Shown piece after piece: positions 24,254 to 36,287 of a DNA stretch of 64,000 nucleotides. The first letter of the stretch is position 1. Every line of letters begins with the position of its first letter. Origin of the DNA: Sanderia malayensis (Eukaryota; Cnidaria; Scyphozoa; Semaeostomeae; Pelagiidae); NCBI GenBank assembly GCA_013076295.1, contig RQOL01000876.1:1240001-1304000 (forward strand), written 5' to 3'. Position numbers and translations under genes: made by a program. Below the pieces are notes generated by a model. That model was not told the origin of the DNA and ran no database searches. It saw only the letters and a program-made list of their open reading frames with translations.

Positions 24254-26662
24254 TTTAGAATGGTCTATATTCTCTGAATTGCTATCATTTCGCTTGATTC
24301 TGTTGCTCTTTAGTTGATTTGTTATAGTTGAATGATGTAACTGGGCCTATTTCAAAGATTCTGTTTTTGTGCGTCATTCCGGGTTTTCTTTCGTCTTTTC
24401 TTTTTAATTGATATTCTCAGTCTCGTTTTCATTCAAATTAAATCGCGCATGCTCACAAACTGCAAAATGGAATTTTCTTATTGCGTGTTGCATTGCATCA
24501 TTGTTATTCCAATAAATGGCATTTTGTTTTTAGTGACAGTTGACAATATATTTGTCTTGTCTTATTATTTTTCTTTCAAAGCCCATTTCTTAAATTTAAC
24601 GACGGTTGTGAAGCAATTTATCGTGCGATAGAGAGGAACAACCACTCACAACTTGCCTGAATTTGAATCTTCGTCTGATGTGACTATGGTCTGAAAAATT
24701 ACAAAATGTTAGATGTTTATTTTATAAGGGATTGTTCTTTCAGTCACCTTTGAAGGGACAGAAAAGTTGTTTAGATCCAATTTAGATAGAGTTCCAACTA
24801 TGCACAGATTTTACTGTATATGATGAAAGGTTTCTTTGTTTGTTGCCTTCGATTTTACTTGTATTAGAAAAAATTACATTCAATATTAAATTTACATTGA
24901 AGAGTTTATAATTGAGGACTTGTAAGACCAACATTGAAAGTAGTAACCAGAAGATAGATGGCAAATGGCAAGAAAGCCAAGCACACGTTGGAATCGAGGC
25001 TCGCTTTGTCAAGTATTGTCAAGTGTTCTTATACTTCGCACGTGTTATTAAAGACTCGTGCTGCTGTGAGCACAGAAAGAATACTGTGAACAAGTTGGAA
25101 ATGTTTTGATCAATATTATTTGAAATTATGAAAGGGAAATAACTGGAGGCAAGTGTACTGCAAAATATTCTATACGTGTTTGGTTCGCATTGGGTGTTCG
25201 TGTTTGTTTTCAAAGAGATGCATCCCCAAGAGTTGGGCAATACCCGAAAATATACATGTTTCCAATCTTCAAGCATTAAATACAAATTATTGTATTACTA
25301 TTAAAACATGCGAGCTTTAACATGTTAAACACGTTAAAACATGTTGTTTTTAACTGTGTTGTTGTTCTCTGTAAAAAACAATGCCTCAATGAAGAAACTA
25401 CTAAGGAATTTCCAGTACCAAATCTTATGAAACATTTAGAAACTTTCGGTACCGAAAAGAATGTTATTTTCTCATATAAAATAAAAAATGAGCGGATTGC
25501 TTTTATAAGTATAATTGAAATTGATATTTTGTGGCGATTAAAAAAATAAAGCAACTTGAACGGAACAGATGTTTTGCTCATCACCAAATGCAAAATTTAT
25601 CATAACATGTATTTGTTTCGGGTGAAATAAAAACTGTGATTGCTCTATTATGTACATCCCGATATTCATTATTAACTGCTTCAATTTGATGCGATACAGC
25701 TTTAAAACATTTGAATTGGACCTTTTGAAGCCCATCTTTGAATACGGCGCATCTTCGCACTGTGAGCATTAAGAGAATTATGCATAGGATATAGAGATAT
25801 GACTGTCCATAATGATATCATTTAATAAATTTAATAAATAATGCAACTTGAGCTTAACACAATAGTCTATGTATATTGACATGTGTTGCGATATACTTTC
25901 AATGGCTTGTGGCTATTGTGCATGTTTTGGCTTGCTGCATTTTCAAGTGAAGTATGTCTGCCTTTGTGATATAAAGTCTACCATATTGATTTGGTGACGT
26001 CCTGAGGAGGGCCTCTTGTCTGTGTCGCTGTTAGCTCACGGGAGCGCTTGTGTCCGTGAGGTAGGTTAGAAATGTTGCTTTTGTAAAACTTCTGTTGTGT
26101 TAAAATATAATGTGACATTATTGTTCTTCGCGCCATAGCTTGCTGCAACCTTTATCCTTCAGTTTTGAATATTTTCTTGCTCGTAATGACGGACTTAGTG
26201 GCGAAATACCATGGGGCCATGAGATCAATTCATTAATTTCTATTCCGGGTTTGGATTAAAGAATGGAAACAGAGTAAAATCATGTTATTATTTTACTTTT
26301 TTCAATCCCCAAATCAACTACTTAGATATTTATTTAAAACAATAGCCTCAATGAATTTGCTAATGACAACATGCAATTTTTTACTTCCAATTGCACACAG
26401 CAATCTACCTGTTGCTCCAGACCCCTAATCAGATACGTAACAGAAGCTTATCATCCCCTGGTGCCATTATTTTTTGTATTTTTTAATTAGCTCTTTGTTA
26501 TTGCAATCAAGAACGCATTTTTGCCAGTTGAGAAACGCCAATATCGGGCATCGCCTTGGAGAAAGGAAACAGGCTCTTGCACGCAAGCATGATGTAAATA
26601 CCTTGAATAACTTTCCTTTTCTTCTCTTGCTTGATACATAAATGGATTTGCTTTGCAGAGCG

Positions 26663-26702
26663 GTGGTGGACTAAATTCGTGGTGGACTAAATTCGTGGTG
26701 GA
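26663..26702. repeat. 16-bp tandem repeat
   Basis: The unit GTGGTGGACTAAATTC occurs twice plus a partial third unit. Intergenic, upstream of the transporter gene. Confidence 0.6.
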
Positions 26703-27604
26703 AGGATCAAAAGATTTCAGTCTCCCATCTTGTGGTGGTCAGGGTGGCTCTATTTCAGAGTAAAACACATAAGTGGAAACTGGCACAATATAGCAAAACA
26801 AATGTTTTACGAAAACAAAACAGATAGCAAACCGACCATTGCTGGTATATTTTTCTTGACCAAACAGAAATACGAGTATTTATTGATTCCCTTTTAATCG
26901 CGCTGAAACTTTATCAAGTCGTGTTAAATTCTGGAGGACTTCAGAAAAGTCAACAACGGCCGCTGAAGAGTGTGGAGTAATGCTTTTGCTGTGATTATAA
27001 TTTGGCAAATTCTACTTTGTTGATGTTGTGCTTTATCGACAGCTCGACTGTGTTCGATAATATTTTATGCGAGCAAGGGAACTGTTGTCAATGACTGAAA
27101 TTTGATCTCGGCAGTGGCTTATTTATTATTCGAGGAAGTATTTACATCTGCATTATATCCTTCGTCTGCAAGTAACAACAACGCGAGACCAACTCTGCTA
27201 GCTTACTGAGATATATTGAACTAGAGAATCAAGTCACATTTGTGAGCGGCTCAACAGACGTACGCTTATTTACAAGAATTTAAATGTATTTTATAATTGA
27301 CTGATTGGTATATCATCGTTAGAGTTGGGTGATCGCCTTTCTGTTGTGTCAAACAACATCGATAAAAAAAATAAAGCCGCACGCTGACAGGTGCTGTCAT
27401 ACAAAATTTTTGATTCAAATGATTCCTGAAAACGTGATACTTATAAATTGGATTCGAGTTTTGGTCGTATTTTGGCAGCACTTCGTGTGAACTGTGACAG
27501 CACTTACATTTTAAAACCGAACAGCAAAACAAAACTAAAGCAAGCTAACAAGTTGTGCATGTACGATAGCCATAATACAGCAGTGATAAAATCGTCAAAA
27601 CAAT

Positions 27605-30600
27605 ATGCCTCCATTACTAGAAAAGAAGAAGACATCGAAGAAACACAGCCAGAGGAGTGAGAGTGTTCGAAGTGCTGTGTTGAATAAAAGAGATAACCTT
27701 GACGATGTTATGGAAGAAATTGGTGGATGTAGCCATTTCCAGCTACGGAGACATGTTTTGTTTTTCCTTTTGTCTATACCCTTCGCTTGTCAGAACTTGT
27801 TATTGGTATTCGCGGGGCAAAACCCAGGCATGTGTTATCAACAAAATGTCACTCATTGTATCGACGTTAAAGAGCTGCCCGAGAAGTACACCTGTCCAAT
27901 AACAAGTAATCATAAATTTCTCAAGAATGCAGATTTTTCAATTGTAACCGAGGTAATATTTTATGTGTTAAAATTTACTAGGTTTGAACGACTATAAATT
28001 TCATTGCAATTGTACCATCCCAACCTTGCGCGTTATTGTTTCCTCTCAGTTCCGAAGGGCATAATAATTGGAATTTTACTGCACAGTTGATTCACAAACA
28101 AATATCACGAACAACTCGCCATCTCGGACAGATTTTTACTGTTTTATTCTCTATTAACTGTGTAATTGATCCTACATTTCTAGACCAAAGAATTTGAATT
28201 TGAAATTTTCGATCAAAATTCTAATTCCCTTGACCTTTCGAGGTGTAGCCAGACTCAACTTGTACAAAACAAAACAAAGTTATTGTAGCTCGAACTGCGG
28301 CAAACCAATACTTGGTGAATATTTTTAATTTATTTTGAATTTGCAGATAAAAGCCTTGATTTTGTTTTAAAATTGCTCTCTTCTGATTTGGGCATTTGGT
28401 TTTTTTCGAAAAGATGTCGAAGTGTTTCAAAGACCGTTACGTTGTTAATTCCTGCACGTGGCCTATTTTTAATGGCAATCCTTTTCGACAACATCTTGTC
28501 TCATTCAATTTTGACACATCTAATTTGTTGCATTGCAACCAGTTTTCATCAAGACTTGAAATAAACTGCCTATTTCCGACACATTCTATGAATATTTGTT
28601 TCCTGGTTTTAATAATAAGATCCCATAACGTTGGATTTAATTTCTGTCAGCACTGCCAATTGTGCAATGCCAAAATTTCGCAATTTTGCATCACATGTTT
28701 TTCATCCCATGTTGTCGGCGCTAAAAATACCATCAGATTTTTTCGTGCTTTGCACCCAATTAACCAATAGTCCATACGCTGAGGTCGAATCCGTAGGAAT
28801 TTTTTGCCCCCGAAATCACTTTGCACCATCGTCAACTACCCCATTTGACGATCCAAAAAATCGAGGGTGGACATCTGGGGGCGTGGTAGGTCCTTCACAA
28901 ATGACCTTCAAAGTTGACCCCTTTGACCGTATTTGGTTATAGTCTTATTGGACGTTTTGGGGTGTTTGAGTTAGTTTTACAGCGCTCCTGCGCTAAATAA
29001 AGGTCTTGCTATTATTATTTACCTATTAATCGAGCTAAAACCTGCGTAAAAACGAAAAATTCCACAAAAATTACTGCGCATGCGCGAACACTTTTCGACA
29101 AAAATTGATCGTTAAGTCCTGAAATATTGCTATTTTATAATGGATTTCCATTAGAAGTACACTCAACTATAGGCATAATAATTCCCTAGTGGAAAAGTTC
29201 ATTCACAACTTTAATTAAAACGTAAATTTAAACTAAACTCTCTACCTTCCAAACTTGAATAAAAAGTCAAACTGAAACGGTGTTGCAAAGGGTTAGCTCA
29301 ATGGATGCAACCAGGTGGGTTTTTGCAGCTTGAGCCATCATCTGCAGAAGTGCTTTGACAGTTGCAAAACGAACAACAAGGTAGGCCATTCTTTCGACAG
29401 GTACATCGTACGTTGAGCCCTTTCCATACGTGCAAAATAGAGAATACTTCTCTGGAATTGGGTGTAATCCTAGATCAGGGACCAGTAGATCATCCTCTAC
29501 TACAAATGCATAGACGCTAAGGTCGAGAAATGAGAGCTGGTGATCTAACAGAGTTGTTATGATATTTTTCGCAAAAAAATACGTAACATATCAACATATC
29601 TACAAGAGCTTCAGATAGAAGCTGACTGCCGTGCTATTCCCCATGCAATGCATGCTACGACAACTGGTACAAAGAGAATAATTGTATTGCCAACAGATAC
29701 TGATGACACTGTGATCCTCCTGTTCTACTGGCAACAATTAAAGGTACATGGGTTGAAAGAGCTTTGCGTCAAGACTGGTGTAGGTGACTCTAGTCGGTTT
29801 GTGGCATTTCATGAACTGGCGGCTTCTCAATCACATGATATTTGTGAAGTTCTACCAGCTGCTCATACTCTGACGGGTTGTGACTATACCAGTAAAGTTG
29901 GGTCAAAGAAAGCAGCTATTGAGTGTAACCCTGCTTACCATTTAAAGAGCTTTGGAATTACGGATGGATTGTCATTGGAAAGGCAGATAGGTAAAGCAGA
30001 GGAGTACTTAGTTCAAGTCCTGAAAAGAAACACAGCATGCAAAACAATGGATGAACTAAGGGCCTGTTCATATGAGCCCGCTTATCGGGCCAGCTCACTA
30101 AGCGAGACAGATGTAAATTCTGTTCATATGAGAAAATTCCGCCCCCCCCCCCTGCCGGGATAGAAACTGTAACATGATATTTGTCACTTGACAAATTGAC
30201 AATGAAAATAATGGTTGTGCATGCGCAGTTGACACGTTTCTGGCCCGGTAGGCGGGATGGAGTGTTCATATGGGAAAATTTCCAGCCCACTTGCCGAGAT
30301 CTCGATAGTGCCGCAGTGAGATCTCGCCCAGCGGGCCAGCCTGCTTTCTCATATGAACAGAAAACTAATTTTGTATAGGAATTGGGGAGTAGGTGATATC
30401 TCGTTTAGTCAGCTGGCCCGGTAAGCGGGCTTGCGGGCTCACATGAACAGGCCCTAAGGATCTGGATGTATCACCACCACAGGGGAAGAAGTCTGGATGA
30501 ACTCCCCCTACCATTCACGCAACAAAAGCGCATATTTTGAGAGCTTTCTTTGCGAAAAATATCATAACAACTCTGTTAGATCACCAGCTCTCATTTCTCG

Positions 30601-33600
30601 ACCTTAGCGTCTATGCATTTGTAGTAGAGGATGATCTACTGGTCCCTGATCTAGGATTACACCCAATTCCAGAGAAGTATTCTCTATTTTGCACGTATGG
30701 AAAGGGCTCAACGTACGATGTACCTGTCGAAAGAATGGCCTACCTTGTTGTTCGTTTTGCAACTGTCAAAGCACTTCTGCAGATGATGGCTCAAGCTGCA
30801 AGAACCCACCTGGTTGCATCCATTGAGCTAACCCTTTGCAACACCGTTTCAGTTTGACTTTTTATTCAAGTTTGGAAGGTAGAGAGTTTAGTTTAAATTT
30901 ACGTTTTAATTAAAGTTGTGAATGAACTTTTCCACTAGGGAATTATTATGCCTATAGTTGAGTGTACTTCTAATGGAAATCCATTATAAAATAGCAATAT
31001 TTCAGGACTTAACGATCAATTTTTGTCGAAAAGTGTTCGCGCATGCGCAGTAATTTTTGTGGAATTTTTCGTTTTTACGCAGGTTTTAGCTCGATTAATA
31101 GGTAAATAATAATAGCAAGACCTTTATTTAGCGCAGGAGCGCTGTAAAACTAACTCAAACACCCCAAAACGTCCAATAAGACTATAACCAAATACGGTCA
31201 AAGGGGTCAACTTTGAAGGTCATTTGTGAAGGACCTACCACGCCCCCAGATGTCCACCCTCGATTTTTTGGATCGTCAAATGGGGTAGTTGACGATGGTG
31301 CAAAGTGATTTCGGGGGCAAAAAATTCCTACGGATTCGACCTCAGCGTATGGACTACAAAGTAACCATAGATGTTTTTTCGCAAGAAAGTGTTCTATTAA
31401 GGTTCTCCAAAGAGTTAGAAAGCTCGGTGTTGGATTTTTGAAACGTAAGAAAGAAGAAAGTGTTAGATACCCAAAATTTCAAGGAAAGTTTTCGTGCAAG
31501 CGCGAAATGTACTTGATATTTTGACTATAATATATCGTATCTATAAACCGCCAATGCTTAAAATGTTATTCATATCGTGTTTAAGAAAGTTTGAAGTGCT
31601 CTGAAGCAACTTTCTCATTAAATAAACGTGTATCTGCTATCGCTGTCAGAAAATAACCGTCTTCTTGTTTATTTGCCTCTCTTTCAGTTTGGTCTCGTGT
31701 GCGATCGAGGTTACCTGGAACAAATTGCAAATTCCGCCTATTTTGTTGGGGCAGTCATTGGTTCATTTATAATTGGATGGATAGCAGATAAGTATGTTGT
31801 ATTTTATTTTTATTTTCTACACAACTTTCAAGCCAATTCATTTGATTAATAATTACCCAAATCGATACACATTTTTATAAGCTCGGCTTAGGCTCAGTGC
31901 TAAAAATTCATTAACTCGGCCAAATTTGAGTAGAATGGCACTTCCATGTAGGGACATCTTTTGAACCAATGATTTCGTCTGCTGTAGAGAGATGTGCGTT
32001 GTATAGAATTTTTGGTCAATTTGGGATCTCCTATTAAATGCGCAACTTCAAGTTTTGTCTTAGTTGCCTTCAGCACCAGACAGTTTCAAAACTTTTGCCT
32101 ATTTGAGTACAGTATCTTCCTTATTCGTCCCACTTAGATAGAAGGCCAAAGCACAAGAAAAACTTGCCCCACTTAGATTCCTTTTTTTCTGTGCGTGTAA
32201 CCTGTAAATAACTTAGACCTCTGTAGCTACCGCATGTTTCTGTTTTGAGAGCAAAGCTGATTTTTCTTAAACCTTTGAAAGCTCATTAATTTGAAATAAC
32301 TTAACTTGACAAACTGCAGCTTTTCAATTTCACATCGCAAAATATTATATTCATACATATTTTATTGTTGTATTTAAGAGTAGGAGTGTCAGGAAACGAA
32401 TATTTTTTCTTGGTAAATATCATCGTTTAATGGAGACAAATTGTTTGCGAATCCGTCATAAAATATTTATTTTCAACTCGTTTGTTTGAGATCATTATAA
32501 AATGCTTATGAAATATTTACAACTCTGTCAATATAGCATCATGTAGTAGCATGTCAAATTTCACTTTAATCTCAGATTAGCCAGAAAGGATTCCCTTTTG
32601 TTTACTTATGTTTTAATCGATATATATCATTGATTTATTTTTCGTTTTCTTAGATTTGGACGAAAGTCCGTTCTTTTTTGCTGCCTCGCAGTGGTAACAT
32701 TGATATCTGGCATGACAGCCATTGCCAAAACGCTTTGGTTTTTTGTGATGGCAAGATTTCTGATTGGTTTTTTCATGGCTGGTTTCGCTCTTGCGCTGTA
32801 CGTAATCGCACTGGAGATGGTCAGTCCATCGTTCAGATCACTAGCGTGTACATTTCTATTGAACTACTTCGCGGTGGCTCTAATGATTCTGGCATTGAAA
32901 GCCTATCTGCTGCAGAATTGGAGGCATTTGATGCTTGTTGGTACGTTGCCATACGTCATACTGCTATTATTCTACAGGTACGCGCTGTACGTTTTTCTGT
33001 TGCTCTTTGTTGTACTCTGCTTGTTTTTTCGGGAGGGGCATACACACTTTTAAGTAAAAATAATGTTTATAAGAATACTGGGGCTCAGAAATGATAAAAA
33101 GCACTTGAAATTTAAGAACAATATCGAGATTCGACAGAAGCTGGGGTGTTTTTATAAAAATTTTATATCTCTAATCGTAGCCATGACCCTACTATAGTGA
33201 GTAATGTCTTGGTGGGTGAGCACGTTTATATGGGTTCGCTCCTATTATCTTCTGGCCTGCTAGCTTTACATCGTAACCAACAGGCTATGGTTCGAGGCTC
33301 GTATGCTGGGCAAAGTAGCCTATCCCCGTTTTAAGTAAACCCCCAGACAAAAACGTCCGGGGGCTAAATCGCAAATTTTCGGTAATTGGGGGCTTCACTT
33401 TCAACAATAAGCAAGGCATGACAAATATATTTACAGGTGAAGCCTTCGTGTAACGGACACCAATGGAATCGATGATTTTGTCCGTTGTTTAAAAATGTTA
33501 CACAGAGTCCATTAATAGGGGCTCCATTGTACGGCTTTTATTCATATGGCTATAGGGTTTTCATATCGGAGTATTCTTGATTTCAAGGGTTGTTCCAGAA

Positions 33601-36287
33601 TCTTTGCGTTGGCTCTGGAGCACTGGCCAATACAAGAAAGCCAATGCGACCATTGAAAGGATCGCCACAGAGAACAAAAAGGCGGAACGCTTGGCTCACT
33701 TTTCCGATGTTATTGCTGTTGATTCGTATGAGACCAGCTTCTGCAATTACTTGCATATCTTCAAGAACCAAAAACTCATCATCTATTCTACTGTTATGAG
33801 CTACTCATCGTAAGTATCAGACTTTTGATATTTTGAAATTATAACAGAACTATTCTGTTCCATTATTTCATGTTGATTCTACATAATTAAGTAGTTGGTA
33901 TTTAGCTACAGAGCTATCGTAAAAAAAGCCAACTTTATAAATTAATAATAATAATAATAGTAATAATAATAACATATATAATCTGCTTAAACTCTGTTAA
34001 ATCTTCCACTTTATTAAACCTCTCCCTCTGTGAAGCATCCTTGGTGTGAACGGTGACCAGATAGATTAAATCATAAAGGCTCATCAAATTATTTCTCAGT
34101 TATTTTACACGAACATTTCGCTCTCTGGTAAGCCTCTTTTTGTAATCCTGAACATTCAATTGTGTACTTAATTTGTGACATCTTCGTTTACTTACTTCCC
34201 CCAACGTCTGTTACATTTTTTACCACATTCTGTATTTTGAGGCACTTCTTCTATATTTACATGGTGCTGGGAGGTCCATGAGACCAACCCCAACACCCCC
34301 TTTATCAGGTCCCTTGTCCATGGGTTTATGGGTTTAGGCTTTTGTTCAGTATTCATACGTTTAATTTCAGGTTAGTTGTTGGCGTGGCCTACTACGGTTT
34401 TTTCCTCGTCTCGAAAAATTTGAGTGGAGATGTTTATCTTGATTTTACACTGCTTGCACTTATGGAGATTCCTGCGAATTTTTTGTCCACTTTTGCCACC
34501 ACAAAGTAAGACATTTGGCTATTTGCAATTTGTTTTAAACCTTTCACATTAATTTTTAAACACATGTTTCCATCACAGTGTAACTTTGCTAATACTGTGA
34601 CCAACGCGCCACAAGAAATTTACCACTTTAAGAGCATAGCGAGTAACTATTTTTGCACATGCAGACTTTGTGGTTTTAATGTTAATTGTATTTTGCAAAT
34701 AGGTTGATTTTATTTGTTCTTTTTTTAGGATTGGACGAAAAAAGACTGTGATTCTGAGTCTTTTAATAGTCTCTTTATCCAATGCTTCGCTGTTTTTCAT
34801 CACAAAAAGTGACAAACTTGGTAAGACAATATTTTTATTTTTGCTGCAAAATAGAGGTATATTCTTGTAAACAATCAAGATTTTGTTGATGTTGGCTTCC
34901 TGGATGGCCGGCTAGCTGGCAATGCAACTCAATTTCAATCTTATTTGTTGTCCAACGATTGGTGCCTGTGTCCCTCTCCATATCAATACCAGTTAAGCCA
35001 AAATCATTGATCTGAATTCAATCATTATTCATTCTTCATCTTCGCCACTGCATCTTTGAACATTACTGTGACACACCCAAGCAGCACCCACCTAAATTCT
35101 GTTTACAGCCATTTTACTTGTTTATTATTTGTATTGTTTACTCTTTCAACTTTTATAAACCAAACGTGTTTAATATACATTTCACTTTATTCTATTCATT
35201 TTCAACCAACGTTTTATTTTATTGGGGTCTATTTTTTCCTGCAATTTCCATTTTTCTATTTGGAAGCATTAGTTTAAATTGTTTACTGTTTTATACTCTA
35301 CAAGATGTTCTAATTATTTTACCGATACACAAGCACAGTGTAGCCATGACTCTATTGCATTTTATTTAATATTTTATCTGTTCAGAATTTTATTTTATTT
35401 TAGCCATTAACATTTAATTTACCTATTGACATTTCCTTAGTTTTCTTTTTATTTCAGATTTAGCTTTTGTGAAACTTGGAATTGCCCTGTTTGGGAAGAT
35501 ATTTCTGTCCACTGGTTTAGTCTCAAGTGATATTTGGTCGTGCGAGCTTTATCCCACAACGGCAAGGTAATCTCATATATTTACTACGTATTTGTTATCA
35601 TTATACCGACTGGTAAAGAATACTGATAGGGAAATACTCTATCTTATAAATTACATCCAGATGTTTAGGATCATTGTCGAGTTTTTGTTTTTGTGTTACT
35701 TTGACTCTCCTCTTTAACTTGAATCTGGGATTATTGTACCTTATTGGAGCCATATTGTGCCAGGCTTAACTTGTTTTAATTTTTGTTTTAATGGCCAATG
35801 CAAAAAGAGTCAATACATGGGGCTTTTCTCTGAAAACGGCCTTAATTTTCTAACACTTCGCCCAGCGCGCACCGTATTTTTGCATTTTTGTAAGGGACAG
35901 GTACAAACTTTGCGCATCAAAACTGCTTATTCTTCAAACTCAAAAATGGCAGTGCAATTTCTTTCTTTCCCTCTTAGGACCAAAGGCCTCGGTCTACTCA
36001 CAGGCGTTCGTGTGTTTGGCGGAGCAATAGCACCATGGCTAACAACATTTTTATCTGATTCATCTCCTGCTCTTCCTTTTGGCATTATGAGCATTGCAGT
36101 TGGCCTAGCCGGATTAATGTTAATGATTCTTCCCGAGACGAAAGGCCAAAAGACCAGGGACACCTTTGACGATTTAAAAAGTGAATGCGATGACGATGTG
36201 GATGAGTCAAATAATAAAACTTCATTAACTGAGTTAAAAGATGATTATGTTCCAATTTCTGATTTAGAGCGAGAAACAATTGTCTGA
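27605..36287 (+). CDS. SLC22-like major facilitator transporter (organic ion type)
   Basis: Eight exons in phase: 27605-27952, 31688-31791, 32654-32977, 33588-33809, 34371-34505, 34729-34820, 35458-35566 and 35978-36287 (stop). The product is 431 aa. The start ATG at 27605 precedes a Lys/Ser-rich cytosolic leader, then DDVMEEIGGCSHFQLRRHVL, the usual SLC22 entry into TM1. Family signs: FSIVTEFGLVCD at the end of the first outer loop, GWIADKFGRKSVL between TM2 and TM3, VVPESLRWLWSTGQYKKA after TM6, the second GRKKTVIL, SSDIWSCELYPTTAR, and RTKGLGLLTGVRVFGGAIAPWL. SLC22 proteins carry organic cations, anions or zwitterions across the plasma membrane; the substrate cannot be told. The length is short for the family (about 500-600 aa), partly because the first extracellular loop is only ~45 residues. 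Intron 1 (3.7 kb) carries the palindromic element. The receptor gene lies tail-to-tail. Confidence 0.85.
29648..30857 (+). pseudogene. Broken transposon-associated ORF (DTD-motif family)
   Basis: The 29648-30163 frame starts MHATTTGTKRIIVLPTDTDD and continues with GVGDSSRFVAFHELA and AHTLTGCDYTSKVG. Acidic spacing of this kind (DTD near the start, TGCDYTSK later) recalls the PIN/FEN1-like proteins often found in large families in invertebrate and fish genomes. The reading is cut at codon DELR by the MITE at 30060. After the MITE it resumes for about 30 codons, then needs a frame change to enter 30537-30857 (HATKAHILRAFF region, LVPDLGLHPIPEKYSLF). No start for the full-length protein is present, so I treat it as a dead fragment. 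The nuclease-fold link is inference from motif memory. Confidence 0.6.
30060..30454. mobile_element. MITE family GGGCCTGTTCATATGAGC, copy 2 (Harbinger-like)
   Basis: 395 bp with inverted ends GGGCCTGTTCATATGAGCCC and complement, flanked by TAA on both sides (30057-30059, 30455-30457). A 3-bp TAA/TTA duplication fits PIF/Harbinger. It inserted into the ORF of the surrounding palindromic element, so it is younger than that ORF. It is homologous to 17723-18089. Confidence 0.82.
33943..33972. repeat. AAT microsatellite
   Basis: TAA/ATA trinucleotide run with one interruption (TAATAGTAA) in an SLC22 intron. Confidence 0.85.

Larger units (their letters stand above)
22268..27604. other. Gene-free interval between EDC4 and the SLC22 gene
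   Basis: 5.3 kb with no exon chain that I recognise on either strand. It holds the EDC4 3' UTR, with a possible poly(A) motif AATAAA near 22976 inside GATAAATAAAAAAAAC. Other contents are repeated AAAATTGCTTA words (22820-22895, 23050-23115), a hairpin at 23710-23753, and short tandem repeats at 24213-24253 and 26663-26702. Open frames here are short and look random. Confidence 0.55.
28768..31356. mobile_element. 2.6-kb palindromic transposon in SLC22 intron 1
   Basis: Left arm 28768-29578 and right arm 30548-31356 are reverse complements; reading by eye I found only isolated mismatches. The outer ends read TAGTCCATACGCTGAGGTCG and its complement. Flanking CAA on both sides (28765-28767, 31357-31359) could be a 3-bp target duplication, but that is weak. 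The 970-bp centre holds a coding remnant (29648-30163) interrupted by a MITE (30060-30454). The right arm carries the 3' part of the same ORF in sense, so the left arm is an inverted duplicate of the element's 3' end. Superfamily not assigned. Confidence 0.8.

Noticed and set aside
25322..25549. Small open frame in the gene-free interval
   Set aside because: 75 codons, AT-rich composition, no motif recognised and an equally long antisense frame.
36085..36279. Antisense frames over the last SLC22 exon
   Set aside because: Shadows of the real coding strand, which carries the transporter C-terminus in phase with the preceding exon.
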